Origin: Rhodoplanes serenus
GTDB taxonomy: Bacteria; Pseudomonadota; Alphaproteobacteria; Rhizobiales; Xanthobacteraceae
Length of the DNA stretch: 64,000 bases
Assembly (NCBI GenBank): GCA_945893145.1
Contig: CAMDDZ010000022.1
Coordinates: 1-64,000, forward strand
Reading direction: 5' to 3'
Part shown: piece after piece, positions 8,234-17,059 of the stretch
How the letters are laid out: every line of letters starts with the position of its first letter
Numbering within the stretch: the first letter of the stretch is position 1
Notes under the pieces: generated by a model
Databases searched by the model: none
The model's input: only the letters and a program-made list of their open reading frames with translations
What the model was told of the DNA's origin: nothing
Translations under genes and position numbers: made by a program

Positions 8234-9810
8234 CCGATCGCGCAGCCGTCTTTGCGCGGCTCCGAGCCGCCGATCAGCACACCGCGATCCCAATCGATCT
8301 TGATCGCCTGCGCGCCACCCCAGGCCGAGGGGGCGGTCACAATCTGATGGCCGCGCGCTTTGAGGCCCTCGATGGTGCTGGCCGGCATGCCACGTTCGAT
8401 CACCGAATAGTCGCCCTCGAAGAAAGCGCGCGGCGCGTCGATAGCGGTTTGCAGGTCCATGCCGTAATCGACCACGTTGGTCACGAACTGCACGTGCCCC
8501 ATCGGCTGGTAGTGCGCGCCCATCACGCCGAAGCTGATGTCGCAACGGCCGTTTTTCATCGCCAGCGCCGGGATGATCGTGTGCATGGGCCGCTGGCTCG
8601 GACCGAGCATGTTCGGATGTCCGGGCTGCAGCACGAAACCTGAGCCGCGGTTGTTGAACATCACGCCGGTCTTCTCGGTGCAGATGCCCGAACCGAAGCT
8701 GGAATAGAGCGAGTTGATCAGCGACACCGCGCGGCGGTCGCGATCGACCACCGTGAGATAGACCGTATCGCCGCCCGGCACCGGCGCGCTCGGCAGCGGC
8801 GTGCGCTTGTTGCGGTCGATCTTGGCGGCGAGCGATTTTGCGAAGGCCTTGTCGTTGAGCGCCGGCACCGCAACGCGCATGCGGGACGGCTCGGCGATGT
8901 GCGCATCACGCACCGCAAAGGCCATGCGCGCGGCTTCGAGCTGGATGTGGAAGCGCTCGGCGCCGAGCGGATCGAGCGCGCCGAAATCAAAGTTCTCCAG
9001 GATGTTGAGAAACACCAGCGCGGTGAGGCCCTGCCCGTTCGGCGGCATCTCGGTGATGTCGAGGCCACGGTAGTTGGTCGAGATCGGCGTCTGCACCTCG
9101 CCGCGATGCGCCGCGAAGTCGTCGAGCGAAAGCACCGAGCCTTTGGCGCTGAGCGTCGCAACCATGTCCTGCGCGATCGGTCCCTCATAGAAGGCACGCG
9201 GACCGTCTTTCGCAATCGCCTTCAGCGTGGCCGCGAGCGCCGGCAGCTTGATGACGTCGCCGATGGCGGGAGCCTTGCCGCCGAACAGGTAGTGCTTCGT
9301 GGCACCAGGGCTGTTGGCGAGCTTGCCGGGGAGCGCCGCCCAGTCCGAGCCGACGCGTGGCGACACCGGAAAGCCGCCCTCAGCGTAGCGGATCGCTGGC
9401 GCCAGCGCGCGCTCCAGCGAATAGGTGCCACGGGCCTTGAGGATGGCACCCCAGGCTTCGATCGCGCCCGGCACGTTGACCGAATGCGGCGAGGTCGCCT
9501 CGATCATGCGCATGCCCTGCGCCATCAGCGCCTCGCTCGAAGCCTTGGCGCCGGAACGGCCGCAGCCGTTGTAGCCCCAGACCGGCTTGCCCGGCTCAGC
9601 GATCAGCGTGAAGCAATCGCCGCCGATGCCGGTCATGTGCGGCTCGATCACGCACTGCACTGCGACGGCCGTGATCGCCGCATCGACGGCATTGCCGCCG
9701 GCGCGCAACACGTCGATGGCGGCAAGCGTGGCGAGCGGCTGCGACGTCGCGGCCATGCCGTCACAGGCGATCACCGGCGAGCGGCCCGGAAGCTGAAAGT
9801 CGCGGGTCAT
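8227..9810 (-). CDS. Gamma-glutamyltransferase family protein
   Basis: An N-terminal-nucleophile hydrolase that cleaves or transfers gamma-glutamyl groups, for example from glutathione. The 527 residues include IEPHMTGIGGDCF near 56, MPPNGQGLTAL near 255 and the autoprocessing region GGDTVYLTVVD, whose Thr349 would be the nucleophile freed by self-cleavage. Classical enzymes read T-T-H-Y after this point, whereas here it is T-V-Y. GSG and MHTIIPAL follow as in the small subunit. No signal peptide is visible, so it is predicted to be cytoplasmic, unlike E. coli Ggt. The ATG at 9810 starts a typical N-terminus. Confidence 0.88.
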   Translation of the reverse strand: MTRDFQLPGRSPVIACDGMAATSQPLATLAAIDVLRAGGNAVDAAITAVAVQCVIEPHMTGIGGDCFTLIAEPGKPVWGYNGCGRSGAKASSEALMAQGMRMIEATSPHSVNVPGAIEAWGAILKARGTYSLERALAPAIRYAEGGFPVSPRVGSDWAALPGKLANSPGATKHYLFGGKAPAIGDVIKLPALAATLKAIAKDGPRAFYEGPIAQDMVATLSAKGSVLSLDDFAAHRGEVQTPISTNYRGLDITEMPPNGQGLTALVFLNILENFDFGALDPLGAERFHIQLEAARMAFAVRDAHIAEPSRMRVAVPALNDKAFAKSLAAKIDRNKRTPLPSAPVPGGDTVYLTVVDRDRRAVSLINSLYSSFGSGICTEKTGVMFNNRGSGFVLQPGHPNMLGPSQRPMHTIIPALAMKNGRCDISFGVMGAHYQPMGHVQFVTNVVDYGMDLQTAIDAPRAFFEGDYSVIERGMPASTIEGLKARGHQIVTAPSAWGGAQAIKIDWDRGVLIGGSEPRKDGCAIGY

Positions 9811-9859
9811 GGAAGCGTACGGTCGGTCAATGCGATTACGATTTCACAAGGATGCGATG

Positions 9860-10276
9860 TCAGGAGTGCGCTGGCCCGACCCGATCGATCTCGATGTCGC
9901 GTTGTGCCGTGCGTATCGACACGATGAAGCCGGTCATCACATCGACCAGACTGATGATCATCAGGATAAAGAACGTCGAGGTTCCGGCCTGTTTGACCAA
10001 CAGAAATTCGACCAGCATGACGATGAACAGGACCATCGAAAGAACGTGGTCGATGATGTTCCGCACCCCCATGCGCGTCGATTTCATGATCTCGACCGAG
10101 AGCAGCAAGATTGAGAACGCCAGCAAAATGTCTTCCGAGGTCACGGTCCAATCCGTGCCGGAGATCAGATGGATGGTCGAAACCTTGTCCGTCCAATTCA
10201 GGCCGGGCATCAGAAACGCGATCATGTTGTAGATCGCGAATGGAATGACGAGCAGCGGAAATCCAATCAGGTACAT
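9860..10276 (-). CDS. Hypothetical four-helix membrane protein
   Basis: 138 residues with four hydrophobic segments (about 2-23, 48-64, 76-93 and 102-124) separated by polar loops. I do not recognise a named family. The start at 10276 is set by a strong GGGGAGG ribosome site 8 bases upstream; a GTG at 10291 would place that site inside the gene. It is probably a small inner-membrane protein. No partner gene is evident: ggt lies 49 bases downstream on the same strand and rpmF is upstream. Confidence 0.65.
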   Translation of the reverse strand: MYLIGFPLLVIPFAIYNMIAFLMPGLNWTDKVSTIHLISGTDWTVTSEDILLAFSILLLSVEIMKSTRMGVRNIIDHVLSMVLFIVMLVEFLLVKQAGTSTFFILMIISLVDVMTGFIVSIRTAQRDIEIDRVGPAHS

Positions 10277-10308
10277 GAAGTGCCTCCCCACGCCTGCGCG
10301 GTAAGTCT

Positions 10309-10352
10309 AGCGCATGATCTTGGAACGCGCGAACCGGATTCGCGGAAAGACC
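10309..10352. repeat. Degenerate copy of the GCATGATC palindromic repeat
   Basis: It begins AGCGCATGATCTTGGA and contains GAACCGGATTCGCGGAAAGA, matching the left part and centre of the repeat seen intact at 48770-48819. The right arm is missing. It lies between a membrane-protein gene and rpmF. Confidence 0.4.
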
Positions 10353-10427
10353 GGCTACAGGCAAAATCGCCTGCCGCATCAACGACCGATCTGTGAACGA
10401 TTAAGCCCCGCGCCTTGGGTTTCGGGC

Positions 10428-10613
10428 TCAGACTTCGGTTTTAGGCTTGAGCACCGCCCGGCCCTTGTACATGCCGGTCTTGAGGTCGATGTGGTGGGAG
10501 CGGCGCAATTCGCCGGTGTCCTTGTCCTCGATATAGTGGGGCTGCTTCAGCGCGTCAGCCGAGCGGCGCATGCCCCGCCTGGAGGGACTTACTTTTCTCT
10601 TGGGCACCGCCAT
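10428..10613 (-). CDS. rpmF: 50S ribosomal protein L32
   Basis: A 61-residue basic protein of the large ribosomal subunit. It opens [20 protein letters not shown], the typical L32 N-terminus, and continues with the alphaproteobacterial form ([14 protein letters not shown]) that lacks the zinc cysteines. The start at 10613 fits the family; an in-frame start at 10631 adds 6 residues. mtgA lies 96 bases upstream on the same strand, a pairing I associate with Hyphomicrobiales. Confidence 0.95.
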   Translation of the reverse strand: MAVPKRKVSPSRRGMRRSADALKQPHYIEDKDTGELRRSHHIDLKTGMYKGRAVLKPKTEV

Positions 10614-10709
10614 GACGGCAATCTCCTGCAACCGGTACGAATTCTATTCGGGAAGCCGGGCTTATAGAGGAAGGTCGCGGCCCTGGCCAGAGCCTTTTCT
10701 GGCGCCGTT

Positions 10710-11438
10710 TTAGGGTCGGGACGAGCGAACGCAGGCGTCGATATCGGGAAAAGATGCCGCCTTGGCCTGGATCCGGGCCGCGACCCGCCGCATCCCCGGG
10801 CCGGGCTGCCGGGCGTTCCGCCGGACCGGACTAGGAAGGACCGCGGCCAGCAGCGCCGCCTCCTCCTCGTCCAGCCCGCGCACCGATTTGTCGAAAGCGC
10901 GCCGCGCGCCCGCCTCGACGCCGAACTGGCCGGTCGGGCCCCATTGGGCGATGTTTAGGTAAATTTCCAGGACGCGGCGCTTGGGCAGTACGAGATCGAT
11001 CCAGATCGCGAGCGGGGCCTCGATCACCTTGCGAACGATGCTGCGGCCCTGCCACAGGAACAGGTTCTTGGCGGTCTGCTGGGTGATGGTCGAGCCCCCT
11101 CGCATCCCGGTGATGTCGTCGGCCCCCTCGATGGCGTTTTTCAGCTCCCGGAGGTCGATGCCAAAGTGGCGGCAAAACCGCGCGTCCTCTGACGCCAGCA
11201 CCGCAAGCGGCAGCGTTGGCGCCATACGATCCAGCGGAACCCAGGTGCGATGGACGCGCATGCCATTGATCCACCGCCAGGCCATCGGGACCGAAGCCGG
11301 ATCGACGAAGCGATAGACCAGCACCAGCGCATAAGGCAGCAGCAGGACCAGGACCGCCACAATGACCACCGCGCGCAGGACGCGCGCACCCGTGCTGCGA
11401 ACCGGACGAAGCCTTGTCATCGCGGCACAGTTAAGCAC
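10710..11438 (-). CDS. mtgA: Monofunctional peptidoglycan glycosyltransferase
   Basis: Polymerises lipid II into glycan strands at the inner membrane. The 242 residues carry one N-terminal membrane anchor (about 23-44) and a GT51 domain with ASEDARFCRHFG (catalytic Glu), GGSTITQQTAKNLFLW and RVLEIYLNIAQWG. No transpeptidase domain follows. The GTG at 11438 has AAGGA 6 bases upstream and is chosen; an ATG at 11420 without a clear ribosome site is the alternative. Confidence 0.93.
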   Translation of the reverse strand: MLNCAAMTRLRPVRSTGARVLRAVVIVAVLVLLLPYALVLVYRFVDPASVPMAWRWINGMRVHRTWVPLDRMAPTLPLAVLASEDARFCRHFGIDLRELKNAIEGADDITGMRGGSTITQQTAKNLFLWQGRSIVRKVIEAPLAIWIDLVLPKRRVLEIYLNIAQWGPTGQFGVEAGARRAFDKSVRGLDEEEAALLAAVLPSPVRRNARQPGPGMRRVAARIQAKAASFPDIDACVRSSRP

Positions 11439-11482
11439 AATTCATCCTTGAGTGCGGCGCGGGTTCACACAAGGCCGACCGG

Positions 11483-12169
11483 ATGAGCGACGGAAAGCGG
11501 ACAAAATCGCCGATCTGGACGGTGCGGGTCGCGCGCGCGCATTGGCGGCTCGCGACGGGAATGGTGGTCGGCGCGCTGACCTTTGCGCTGCTTCTGCTGG
11601 CGTTCGGGAAAGCGAACGGTGTCGCCTGGCTGCTGCTGAGTTGGGACGCGGGCGCCGTCTTCTATCTCGTCGCGACCGCGATCATGATGGGGCGCTCATC
11701 CAGCAGCGAAATCCACCTGCACTCGGAAGCGCACGACGAAGGCGCGTTCGCGTTGCTGATGATCACGGTTTCGGCCGCAGTCGCCAGCCTTGCCGCGATC
11801 TTCGTCGAGCTTGCGATCCTCGACGCGGCGACACCCGGCTATGCGCTGTACGTCGTGCTCTCGATCGCGACGGTGGTGTTGTCGTGGATGCTGATCCACA
11901 CCATCTTTGCGTTGCACTATGCCTACGAGTTCTATGGCGACGATGATTGCGTCAAAGGACTGAAATTCCCCGATGACGATGATCCGGACTACTGGGACTT
12001 CGTCTATTTCTCGTTCGTGATCGGCATGACGTTCCAAGTGTCCGACGTCGCGGTGAGCAACAAGATTCTCCGTCGCATGGTGGTGGCGCACGGCGCGCTG
12101 TCGTTCTTCTTCACCACGGCGATCGTCGCGCTGACAGTCAACATCGCCGCCAGCATTATTCACAAGTAG
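11483..12169 (+). CDS. DUF1345 family membrane protein
   Basis: 228 residues with about five or six membrane helices. It carries the features I associate with DUF1345: the acidic DDDDPDYWDFVYFSFVIGMT block (about 155-174), the QVSDVAVSN motif and a terminal helix. The function is unknown. It is followed 19 bases later by a Na+/H+ antiporter gene on the same strand, so the two may be co-transcribed. mtgA is divergent. Confidence 0.82.
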   Translation: MSDGKRTKSPIWTVRVARAHWRLATGMVVGALTFALLLLAFGKANGVAWLLLSWDAGAVFYLVATAIMMGRSSSSEIHLHSEAHDEGAFALLMITVSAAVASLAAIFVELAILDAATPGYALYVVLSIATVVLSWMLIHTIFALHYAYEFYGDDDCVKGLKFPDDDDPDYWDFVYFSFVIGMTFQVSDVAVSNKILRRMVVAHGALSFFFTTAIVALTVNIAASIIHK

Positions 12170-12188
12170 GACGCGCCGGATCGCCGCT

Positions 12189-13796
12189 ATGATGACTTCA
12201 ACGATCCAGACGCTGCTCCTGCTGCTTGCGATTGGCGTCGCCGTCGCAATCGTGGCGCAGCGGCTCAAGCTCGCACCGTCGATCCTGCTAGTGGTCGCGG
12301 GCGTGGTGCTTGCGGTGGTGCCCGGAATTCCGGCCGTTGAGCTGGCGCCCGAATTCGTGCTGCTGGTGATCCTGCCGCCGCTGATCTACTCGGCCGGCGT
12401 ATCGATGAGCTGGCGCGAATTCCGCTTCAATCTTCGGCCCATCGCGATGCTCGCCTTCGGCTGCGTGATCTTCACCACCTGCGCGGTGGCGGGCGCAGTG
12501 CACTGGCTGCTCGGCTGGCAATGGGGCACGGCTTTCGTGCTCGGCGCCATCGTAGCGCCGCCCGACGTGGTGGCGCCGCTCGCCATTGCGCGGCGGCTCG
12601 GCATGCCGCGGCGCATTCTGGTGGTGCTGGAAGGCGAAGGCCTCGCCAACGATGCGACCGCACTCATTCTCTACCGCTTCGCGGTTGCCGCGGTAGCGAC
12701 CGGCGTGTTCTCGGTCTCGCAGGCCGCCGGCACTTTTGCGCTGATTGTCGTCGGCGAGCTCGCGTGGGGTATCGGCGTCGGCTGGCTTGCGCTGCGGCTG
12801 CGGCACTGGGTGCACAACACGCGGGTCGAAATCACGCTGTCGCTGATGACGCCCTATGTCGCCTATTGGGTGCCCGAACATTTCGGCGGCTCCGGCGTGC
12901 TCGCCACCGTCGCGGCCGGCCTGTATGTGAGCTGGAACGGACCGCGACTGATTTCCGCCGCCACGCGCCTGCAGGGCATCTTCTTCTGGGACTTGGTCAT
13001 TTACCTGATCGAGAGCTTCGTCTTCCTGCTCACCGGGTTGCAGGCGCGCACGCTGATCGAGAAGGCGCAAGCTTTTCCGCTGCGCGACATCCTGCTCGCA
13101 ACCGCAATCACCACCGCGATCGTGATCGTGGCGCGCTTTATCTGGATGTTCCCCGGCATTTATGGGCCGCGCTGGATCAGCCCCGCTCTGCGCAAGCGCG
13201 ATCCATCGCCACCCTGGCAATGGGCTTTCGCACTCGCATTCACCGGGGTGCGTGGCGTGGTGTCGCTGGCAGCGGCCCTTGCGATCCCGCTCGCCACGGC
13301 GAGCGGCGCGGGGTTTCCGCAGCGCGACCTGATCCTGTTCGTCACCTTCGGCGTCATCATTGTCACGCTGGTCGGACAAGGGCTGATGCTGCCGAGCGTC
13401 ATCCGCTGGCTTGGCCTCGGTCGCGAAGGCAAGGCCGAGCAGCGGCGCGAGCACGAGGCTGAGCTTGCGGCTCGCAGCGAGGCGATCCAGGCGGCCTACC
13501 AGCATCTCGAACGGATCGCGGCCGAGCGCAACCTATCGGCCGAGACCCGGGCATTCCTCAACTCCCGCCACGATCACCGCATCCGCCAGGTCCCGGCCGA
13601 CCTCGACGAAGGCCTCGCACACACAAGGGAGAACAACGACCTGCGCATGGAATTGATCGCCGCCGAGCGCGACTTCCTTTACGAGCTGCTGCGTCAGGGC
13701 AAGATCACCGATGAGGCGCGCCGGCGGCTCGAGCGGGAACTCGACCTCGAAGAGGCCACCATTCTGTCGAAGCGCGAAGTGGAGACGCCGCTGTAA
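12189..13796 (+). CDS. Na+/H+ antiporter, CPA1 family
   Basis: Exchanges Na+ (or K+) for H+ across the inner membrane. It has about 12 helices in residues 1-410, with LPPLIYSAGVSMSW, GAIVAPPDVVAPLAIARRLG and the ion-site-like EGEGLANDATALILY, all typical of NhaP/YjcE-type exchangers. A helical cytoplasmic tail (about 412-535; heptad-like Glu/Arg) probably regulates transport. The first two codons are both ATG (12189 and 12192). Confidence 0.9.
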   Translation: MMTSTIQTLLLLLAIGVAVAIVAQRLKLAPSILLVVAGVVLAVVPGIPAVELAPEFVLLVILPPLIYSAGVSMSWREFRFNLRPIAMLAFGCVIFTTCAVAGAVHWLLGWQWGTAFVLGAIVAPPDVVAPLAIARRLGMPRRILVVLEGEGLANDATALILYRFAVAAVATGVFSVSQAAGTFALIVVGELAWGIGVGWLALRLRHWVHNTRVEITLSLMTPYVAYWVPEHFGGSGVLATVAAGLYVSWNGPRLISAATRLQGIFFWDLVIYLIESFVFLLTGLQARTLIEKAQAFPLRDILLATAITTAIVIVARFIWMFPGIYGPRWISPALRKRDPSPPWQWAFALAFTGVRGVVSLAAALAIPLATASGAGFPQRDLILFVTFGVIIVTLVGQGLMLPSVIRWLGLGREGKAEQRREHEAELAARSEAIQAAYQHLERIAAERNLSAETRAFLNSRHDHRIRQVPADLDEGLAHTRENNDLRMELIAAERDFLYELLRQGKITDEARRRLERELDLEEATILSKREVETPL

Positions 13797-13807
13797 TGGG
13801 CGGGCGT

Positions 13808-14146
13808 TTATTTCCGCGGCAGATTGCTGCCGCCGGCCCACCAGGTCCGCAGCCGGTACCAGTGACGGCGCAACGCGGCCGACAGGAACGCCAGCACAAC
13901 GCCGCCGATCAGGATCGGCATCCAAAAAAGCAGCAGGCCGGCCATGGCGAGAAACGCCAGCGCGCCGACGAAGCTGATGATCAACAGGCCGACCAGAATG
14001 GAAGGGATGCTGGGCCGCGACAAATAGACACGACGGACGCCGTCGCGCTCATCGACACGCATCCAGACGCCGGACATGCGGCGGGACCCCCGGTTGTCTT
14101 GGCCTGGGGGAATGATTTCCGGCTCCACCTGTCGTGTCATCGGCAT
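13808..14146 (-). CDS. Small hypothetical membrane protein downstream of ispG
   Basis: 112 residues: a hydrophilic front (VDERDGVRRVYLSRP), then two adjacent hydrophobic segments (about 47-68 and 70-91) and a basic tail (RRHWYRLRTWW). It lies 10 bases after the ispG stop on the same strand, so it is probably co-transcribed. I do not recognise the family. It converges on the antiporter gene with a 11-base gap. Confidence 0.6.
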   Translation of the reverse strand: MPMTRQVEPEIIPPGQDNRGSRRMSGVWMRVDERDGVRRVYLSRPSIPSILVGLLIISFVGALAFLAMAGLLLFWMPILIGGVVLAFLSAALRRHWYRLRTWWAGGSNLPRK

Positions 14147-14156
14147 ACTCGCTTCA

Positions 14157-15407
14157 TTACTCCGCCGCGGTTCGCGTTCCGACTCCGTAGCGGCGCTCGA
14201 TGTAGTCGATCACGAGCTTCTTGAAATCCTGCGAGACCGTCGGGCCACGCAACGTCACGGCCTTCTTGCCGTCGATGAATACTGGCGCGGCGGGGGTCTC
14301 GCCAGTGCCGGGCAGCGAGATGCCGATGTCGGCATGCTTGCTCTCGCCCGGTCCATTGACGATGCAGCCCATCACGGCGACGTTCAGCCCTTCAACACCG
14401 GGATACTTTTTCTTCCACTCCGGCATCGAGTCGCGAATGAACGATTGGATACCGCCGGCCAGCTCCTGGAACGTGGTCGAGGTGGTGCGCCCGCAGCCGG
14501 GACATGCCGCAACCAGCGGCACGAAGGTACGGAAGCCCATGGTCTGCAGGATTTCCTGCGCGACCTTCACCTCGAGCGTGCGGTCACCGTTCGGCTCCGG
14601 CGTGAGCGAGACGCGGATGGTGTCGCCAATGCCCTGCTGCAGCAGAATGCCAAGCGCCGACGACGAGGCAACGATGCCCTTGCTGCCCATGCCGGCTTCG
14701 GTGAGACCGAGATGGATCGCGTAATCCGAGCGCTTGGCGAGCTCGATATAGACCTGCACCAGGTCCTGCACCGCCGACACCTTGGCGGACAGAATGATTT
14801 TGTCGCGCGACAGGCCGATCTCCTCGGCGCGCGCCGCCGACAGCAGCGCCGACTGCACCATCGCCTCGCGGGTGATCTCGCGCGCCTCCTTCGGCGCGTT
14901 CGACTTAGAATTCTCATCCATCAGGTGGGTCAGCAATTCCTGATCGAGCGAGCCCCAATTGGCGCCGATGCGCACCGGCTTGTTGTGCTTGATCGCCATT
15001 TCGACGATCGAGGAGAACTGACGGTCCTTCTTTTCCTTGAAGCCGACGTTGCCGGGATTGATGCGGTACTTGTCGAGCGCCTCGGCGCAGCCGGGATGAT
15101 CGGCAAGGAGCTTGTGGCCGATGTAGTGGAAGTCGCCGACGAGCGGCACCTCACAGCCGATCTTGAGCAGCCGCTCCTTGATCTTCGGCACCGCCGCCGC
15201 CGCCTCGTCGCGGTCCACCGTGATGCGCACGATCTCGGAACCGGCATTCGCCAGCGCCGCCACCTGGCGGACGGTCGAATCCACATCAGCGGTGTCGGTG
15301 TTGGTCATGGACTGCACCACGACCGGCGCTTCGCCGCCCACGGTCACGTTGCCAACCCTGACCGGCACCGACCGGCGCCTTGCCGCCTGCATTCCCGCTT
15401 CGATCAT
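14157..15407 (-). CDS. ispG: 4-hydroxy-3-methylbut-2-enyl diphosphate synthase
   Basis: A [4Fe-4S] enzyme of the MEP pathway that converts ME-cPP to HMBPP for isoprenoids. The 416 residues are the normal bacterial length. The TIM-barrel part starts [15 protein letters not shown] and has [13 protein letters not shown]. The C-terminal cluster domain holds [13 protein letters not shown] (two Cys) and [18 protein letters not shown] (third Cys and catalytic Glu). The ATG at 15407 agrees with the family N-terminus. Confidence 0.96.
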   Translation of the reverse strand: MIEAGMQAARRRSVPVRVGNVTVGGEAPVVVQSMTNTDTADVDSTVRQVAALANAGSEIVRITVDRDEAAAAVPKIKERLLKIGCEVPLVGDFHYIGHKLLADHPGCAEALDKYRINPGNVGFKEKKDRQFSSIVEMAIKHNKPVRIGANWGSLDQELLTHLMDENSKSNAPKEAREITREAMVQSALLSAARAEEIGLSRDKIILSAKVSAVQDLVQVYIELAKRSDYAIHLGLTEAGMGSKGIVASSSALGILLQQGIGDTIRVSLTPEPNGDRTLEVKVAQEILQTMGFRTFVPLVAACPGCGRTTSTTFQELAGGIQSFIRDSMPEWKKKYPGVEGLNVAVMGCIVNGPGESKHADIGISLPGTGETPAAPVFIDGKKAVTLRGPTVSQDFKKLVIDYIERRYGVGTRTAAE

Positions 15408-15422
15408 CGCAACACCCTAATT

Positions 15423-15473
15423 GAGCATGGCCTTGTCCGAAAACCGGTACCGACTTTTCGGGGGGTCCTGCTC
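15423..15473. repeat. GAGCATG-type palindromic intergenic repeat
   Basis: An imperfect palindrome between ispG and the DMT transporter gene: left arm GAGCATGGCC, centre TCCGAAAACCGG and ACTTTTCGG, right arm GGTCCTGCTC. It is the same element as at 48770-48819, in inverted orientation, and of a kind I associate with rhizobial genomes. Confidence 0.7.
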
Positions 15474-15488
15474 CGGAGACATATAGCC

Positions 15489-16391
15489 CTACCGCGGCCG
15501 GTTGACGAGTATGAGACCACCCGCCACCAACAGCACAGCAAGCGCAAAAGCGGGCGTCAAAGGCTCGCCCAGCACTAAGTGCCCGGCCGCGACCCCGAAC
15601 AAGGGGGTCAAAAATGTGAAGGCAGAAAGGCGGCTTGCGGAGAATTTGACGATCAACGCAAACCAAACGCTAAAGGTCGTTCCGACCACGATGGTTTGAT
15701 AGGCCAGTGAGCCCAAAGCCACTGTGGATGGCATGGCTGTGATGCGCTCGCCGAACGCCAACGCGCCGAGCACCACGATCGGAACACAGGCCACAATCTG
15801 GTAGAGCAGCGTCTTTTCCGGCGAAACCCGCGCCAGTGAGCTTGCCTTGATCACCAGCGTGGTGGCGGCCCAGGCCAGCGCCGCGCCGGCCATCATCAGA
15901 TCGCCCAACAGCTGATATGGCGAATTGGCCGGCGCCGGCACGCCGAACGCCACCAACATGCCGGCGAAGGCGAGCACCAGTCCGCCCCATTGCATCATGT
16001 TGAAGCGGTCGCCGGGCAGGAAAATGCGCGCGCCGAGCACGACGAAGAACGGCGCCAGATAGATGAACAGCGTCGCGCGCGAGGCTGCGGTGTAGAGCAG
16101 CCCGCGATAGATCAACAAAAACTCGACGCCGAACAACACCCCAGCCACAAGCCCCACCGTCAGCGTGCCATCTCGCGCCGTAATCTGCAGGCCCCGAAAG
16201 CGCATCACGCCGAGCACGATGAGGATCGCGAGGCTCGAGCGGATCGTGCATTGAATAAGCGGCGGCACGCCGCCCAAGATGGCGAGCTTGATGGCCGGCT
16301 GATTGAAGCCCCAGGTTAGGCACAGAAACACCACCAGCGCCATGCTGGCGGCATCGAGCGGCCGCGTGTGGCTTGCGGGAATACCTGTCAT
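15489..16391 (-). CDS. DMT-superfamily (EamA) transporter
   Basis: A 300-residue inner-membrane exporter with about ten helices in two repeated EamA halves (residues 14-145 and 160-297). CLTWGFNQPAIKLAI opens the first half, and GALAWAATTLVIK the second. The substrate cannot be read from sequence. It begins 10 bases after the stop of the upstream zur-like gene and may be co-transcribed with it; a metal role would be speculation. Confidence 0.87.
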   Translation of the reverse strand: MTGIPASHTRPLDAASMALVVFLCLTWGFNQPAIKLAILGGVPPLIQCTIRSSLAILIVLGVMRFRGLQITARDGTLTVGLVAGVLFGVEFLLIYRGLLYTAASRATLFIYLAPFFVVLGARIFLPGDRFNMMQWGGLVLAFAGMLVAFGVPAPANSPYQLLGDLMMAGAALAWAATTLVIKASSLARVSPEKTLLYQIVACVPIVVLGALAFGERITAMPSTVALGSLAYQTIVVGTTFSVWFALIVKFSASRLSAFTFLTPLFGVAAGHLVLGEPLTPAFALAVLLVAGGLILVNRPR

Positions 16392-16400
16392 TTCAACGAA

Positions 16401-16883
16401 TCATGCCGCCCGGCAGTGCGAGCAAATTCCGGAAATTTCGATCACCGGCGTCTTCGGTGCGAAGCCCGCCGCGCGTGCCGCGCCCTTCAATTCGCTCGCC
16501 ACCGCGGCGGAAGCCGCCTCGCCCACCTCGCCGCAGCGCTCGCAGATCAGGAACACGACAAGGTCGCCACTGGCGTGATTGTTGACGCAGGCGACGAAGG
16601 CGTTGCGACTCTCGATGCGATGCACCAGCCCGTGCTCGCGCAGGAAGTCGAGCACGCGATAGACCGTGATCGGCGCCGGCCGCGTGCCGTTGGCCGCAGC
16701 GCGGTCGATGATCTCATAAGCGCCGAGCGGCTTGTGGTGCTCGAGCAACACCTCGAGCACCCGACGGCGGATGGGCGTGAGCCTCTGTGCGCGTTGCGCG
16801 CACAGCGCTTCGGCATGCGCCAGTGCGTCCGCGGTGCAGCGGCCGTGGTCATGATCGGGTGCGAGGAAAACCGGTTGCGGCAT
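16401..16883 (-). CDS. zur: Fur-family regulator, Zur-like
   Basis: A 160-residue metal-dependent repressor. A winged helix spans about 30-95 (RLTPIRRRVLEVLLEHHKPLGAYEI) and a dimerisation domain follows. Structural-zinc cysteines appear as CERCGE and a terminal CSHCRAA. The His-rich start (APDHDHGRC) fits Zur better than Fur. The ATG at 16883 fits the family N-terminus; the frame extends upstream to 16991 without family-like sequence. bdhA is divergent. Confidence 0.85.
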   Translation of the reverse strand: MPQPVFLAPDHDHGRCTADALAHAEALCAQRAQRLTPIRRRVLEVLLEHHKPLGAYEIIDRAAANGTRPAPITVYRVLDFLREHGLVHRIESRNAFVACVNNHASGDLVVFLICERCGEVGEAASAAVASELKGAARAAGFAPKTPVIEISGICSHCRAA

Positions 16884-16970
16884 GGCTTTTAGAGAAGCGG
16901 CGTTGCGAATGGGGCCAACATAGGTCGCCCCCGCCGGAAAGTAACGCCGTCCCCCGACGACAAAGAAAAA

Positions 16971-16990
16971 TGTTGCAATGCAGCATAACA
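16971..16990. promoter_or_regulatory. Imperfect palindrome between zur and bdhA
   Basis: TGTTGCAATGCAGCATAACA. The outer bases TGTT/AACA and the central TGCA pair, while the inner bases do not (6 of 10). It lies 88 bases before zur and 70 before bdhA. It could be a Zur box, or, given the TGCA/GCAGCA core, a PhaR-type site; the sequence alone does not decide. Confidence 0.35.
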
Positions 16991-17059
16991 ATCGCCACCT
17001 TCCGCAGGTCGGCCGTTGTGCTGGCCTGGGGGCGATGACCGATTCATAAGGGATTGTAG

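Noticed and set aside
12288-13505. 405-codon open frame antisense to the Na+/H+ antiporter gene
   Set aside because: Low-complexity His/Arg/Asp/Gln composition typical of a GC-rich shadow; the sense frame has full antiporter motifs.
14076-15578. 500-codon plus-strand frame over ispG
   Set aside because: Shadow of ispG; rich in Arg, His and Leu with no domain.
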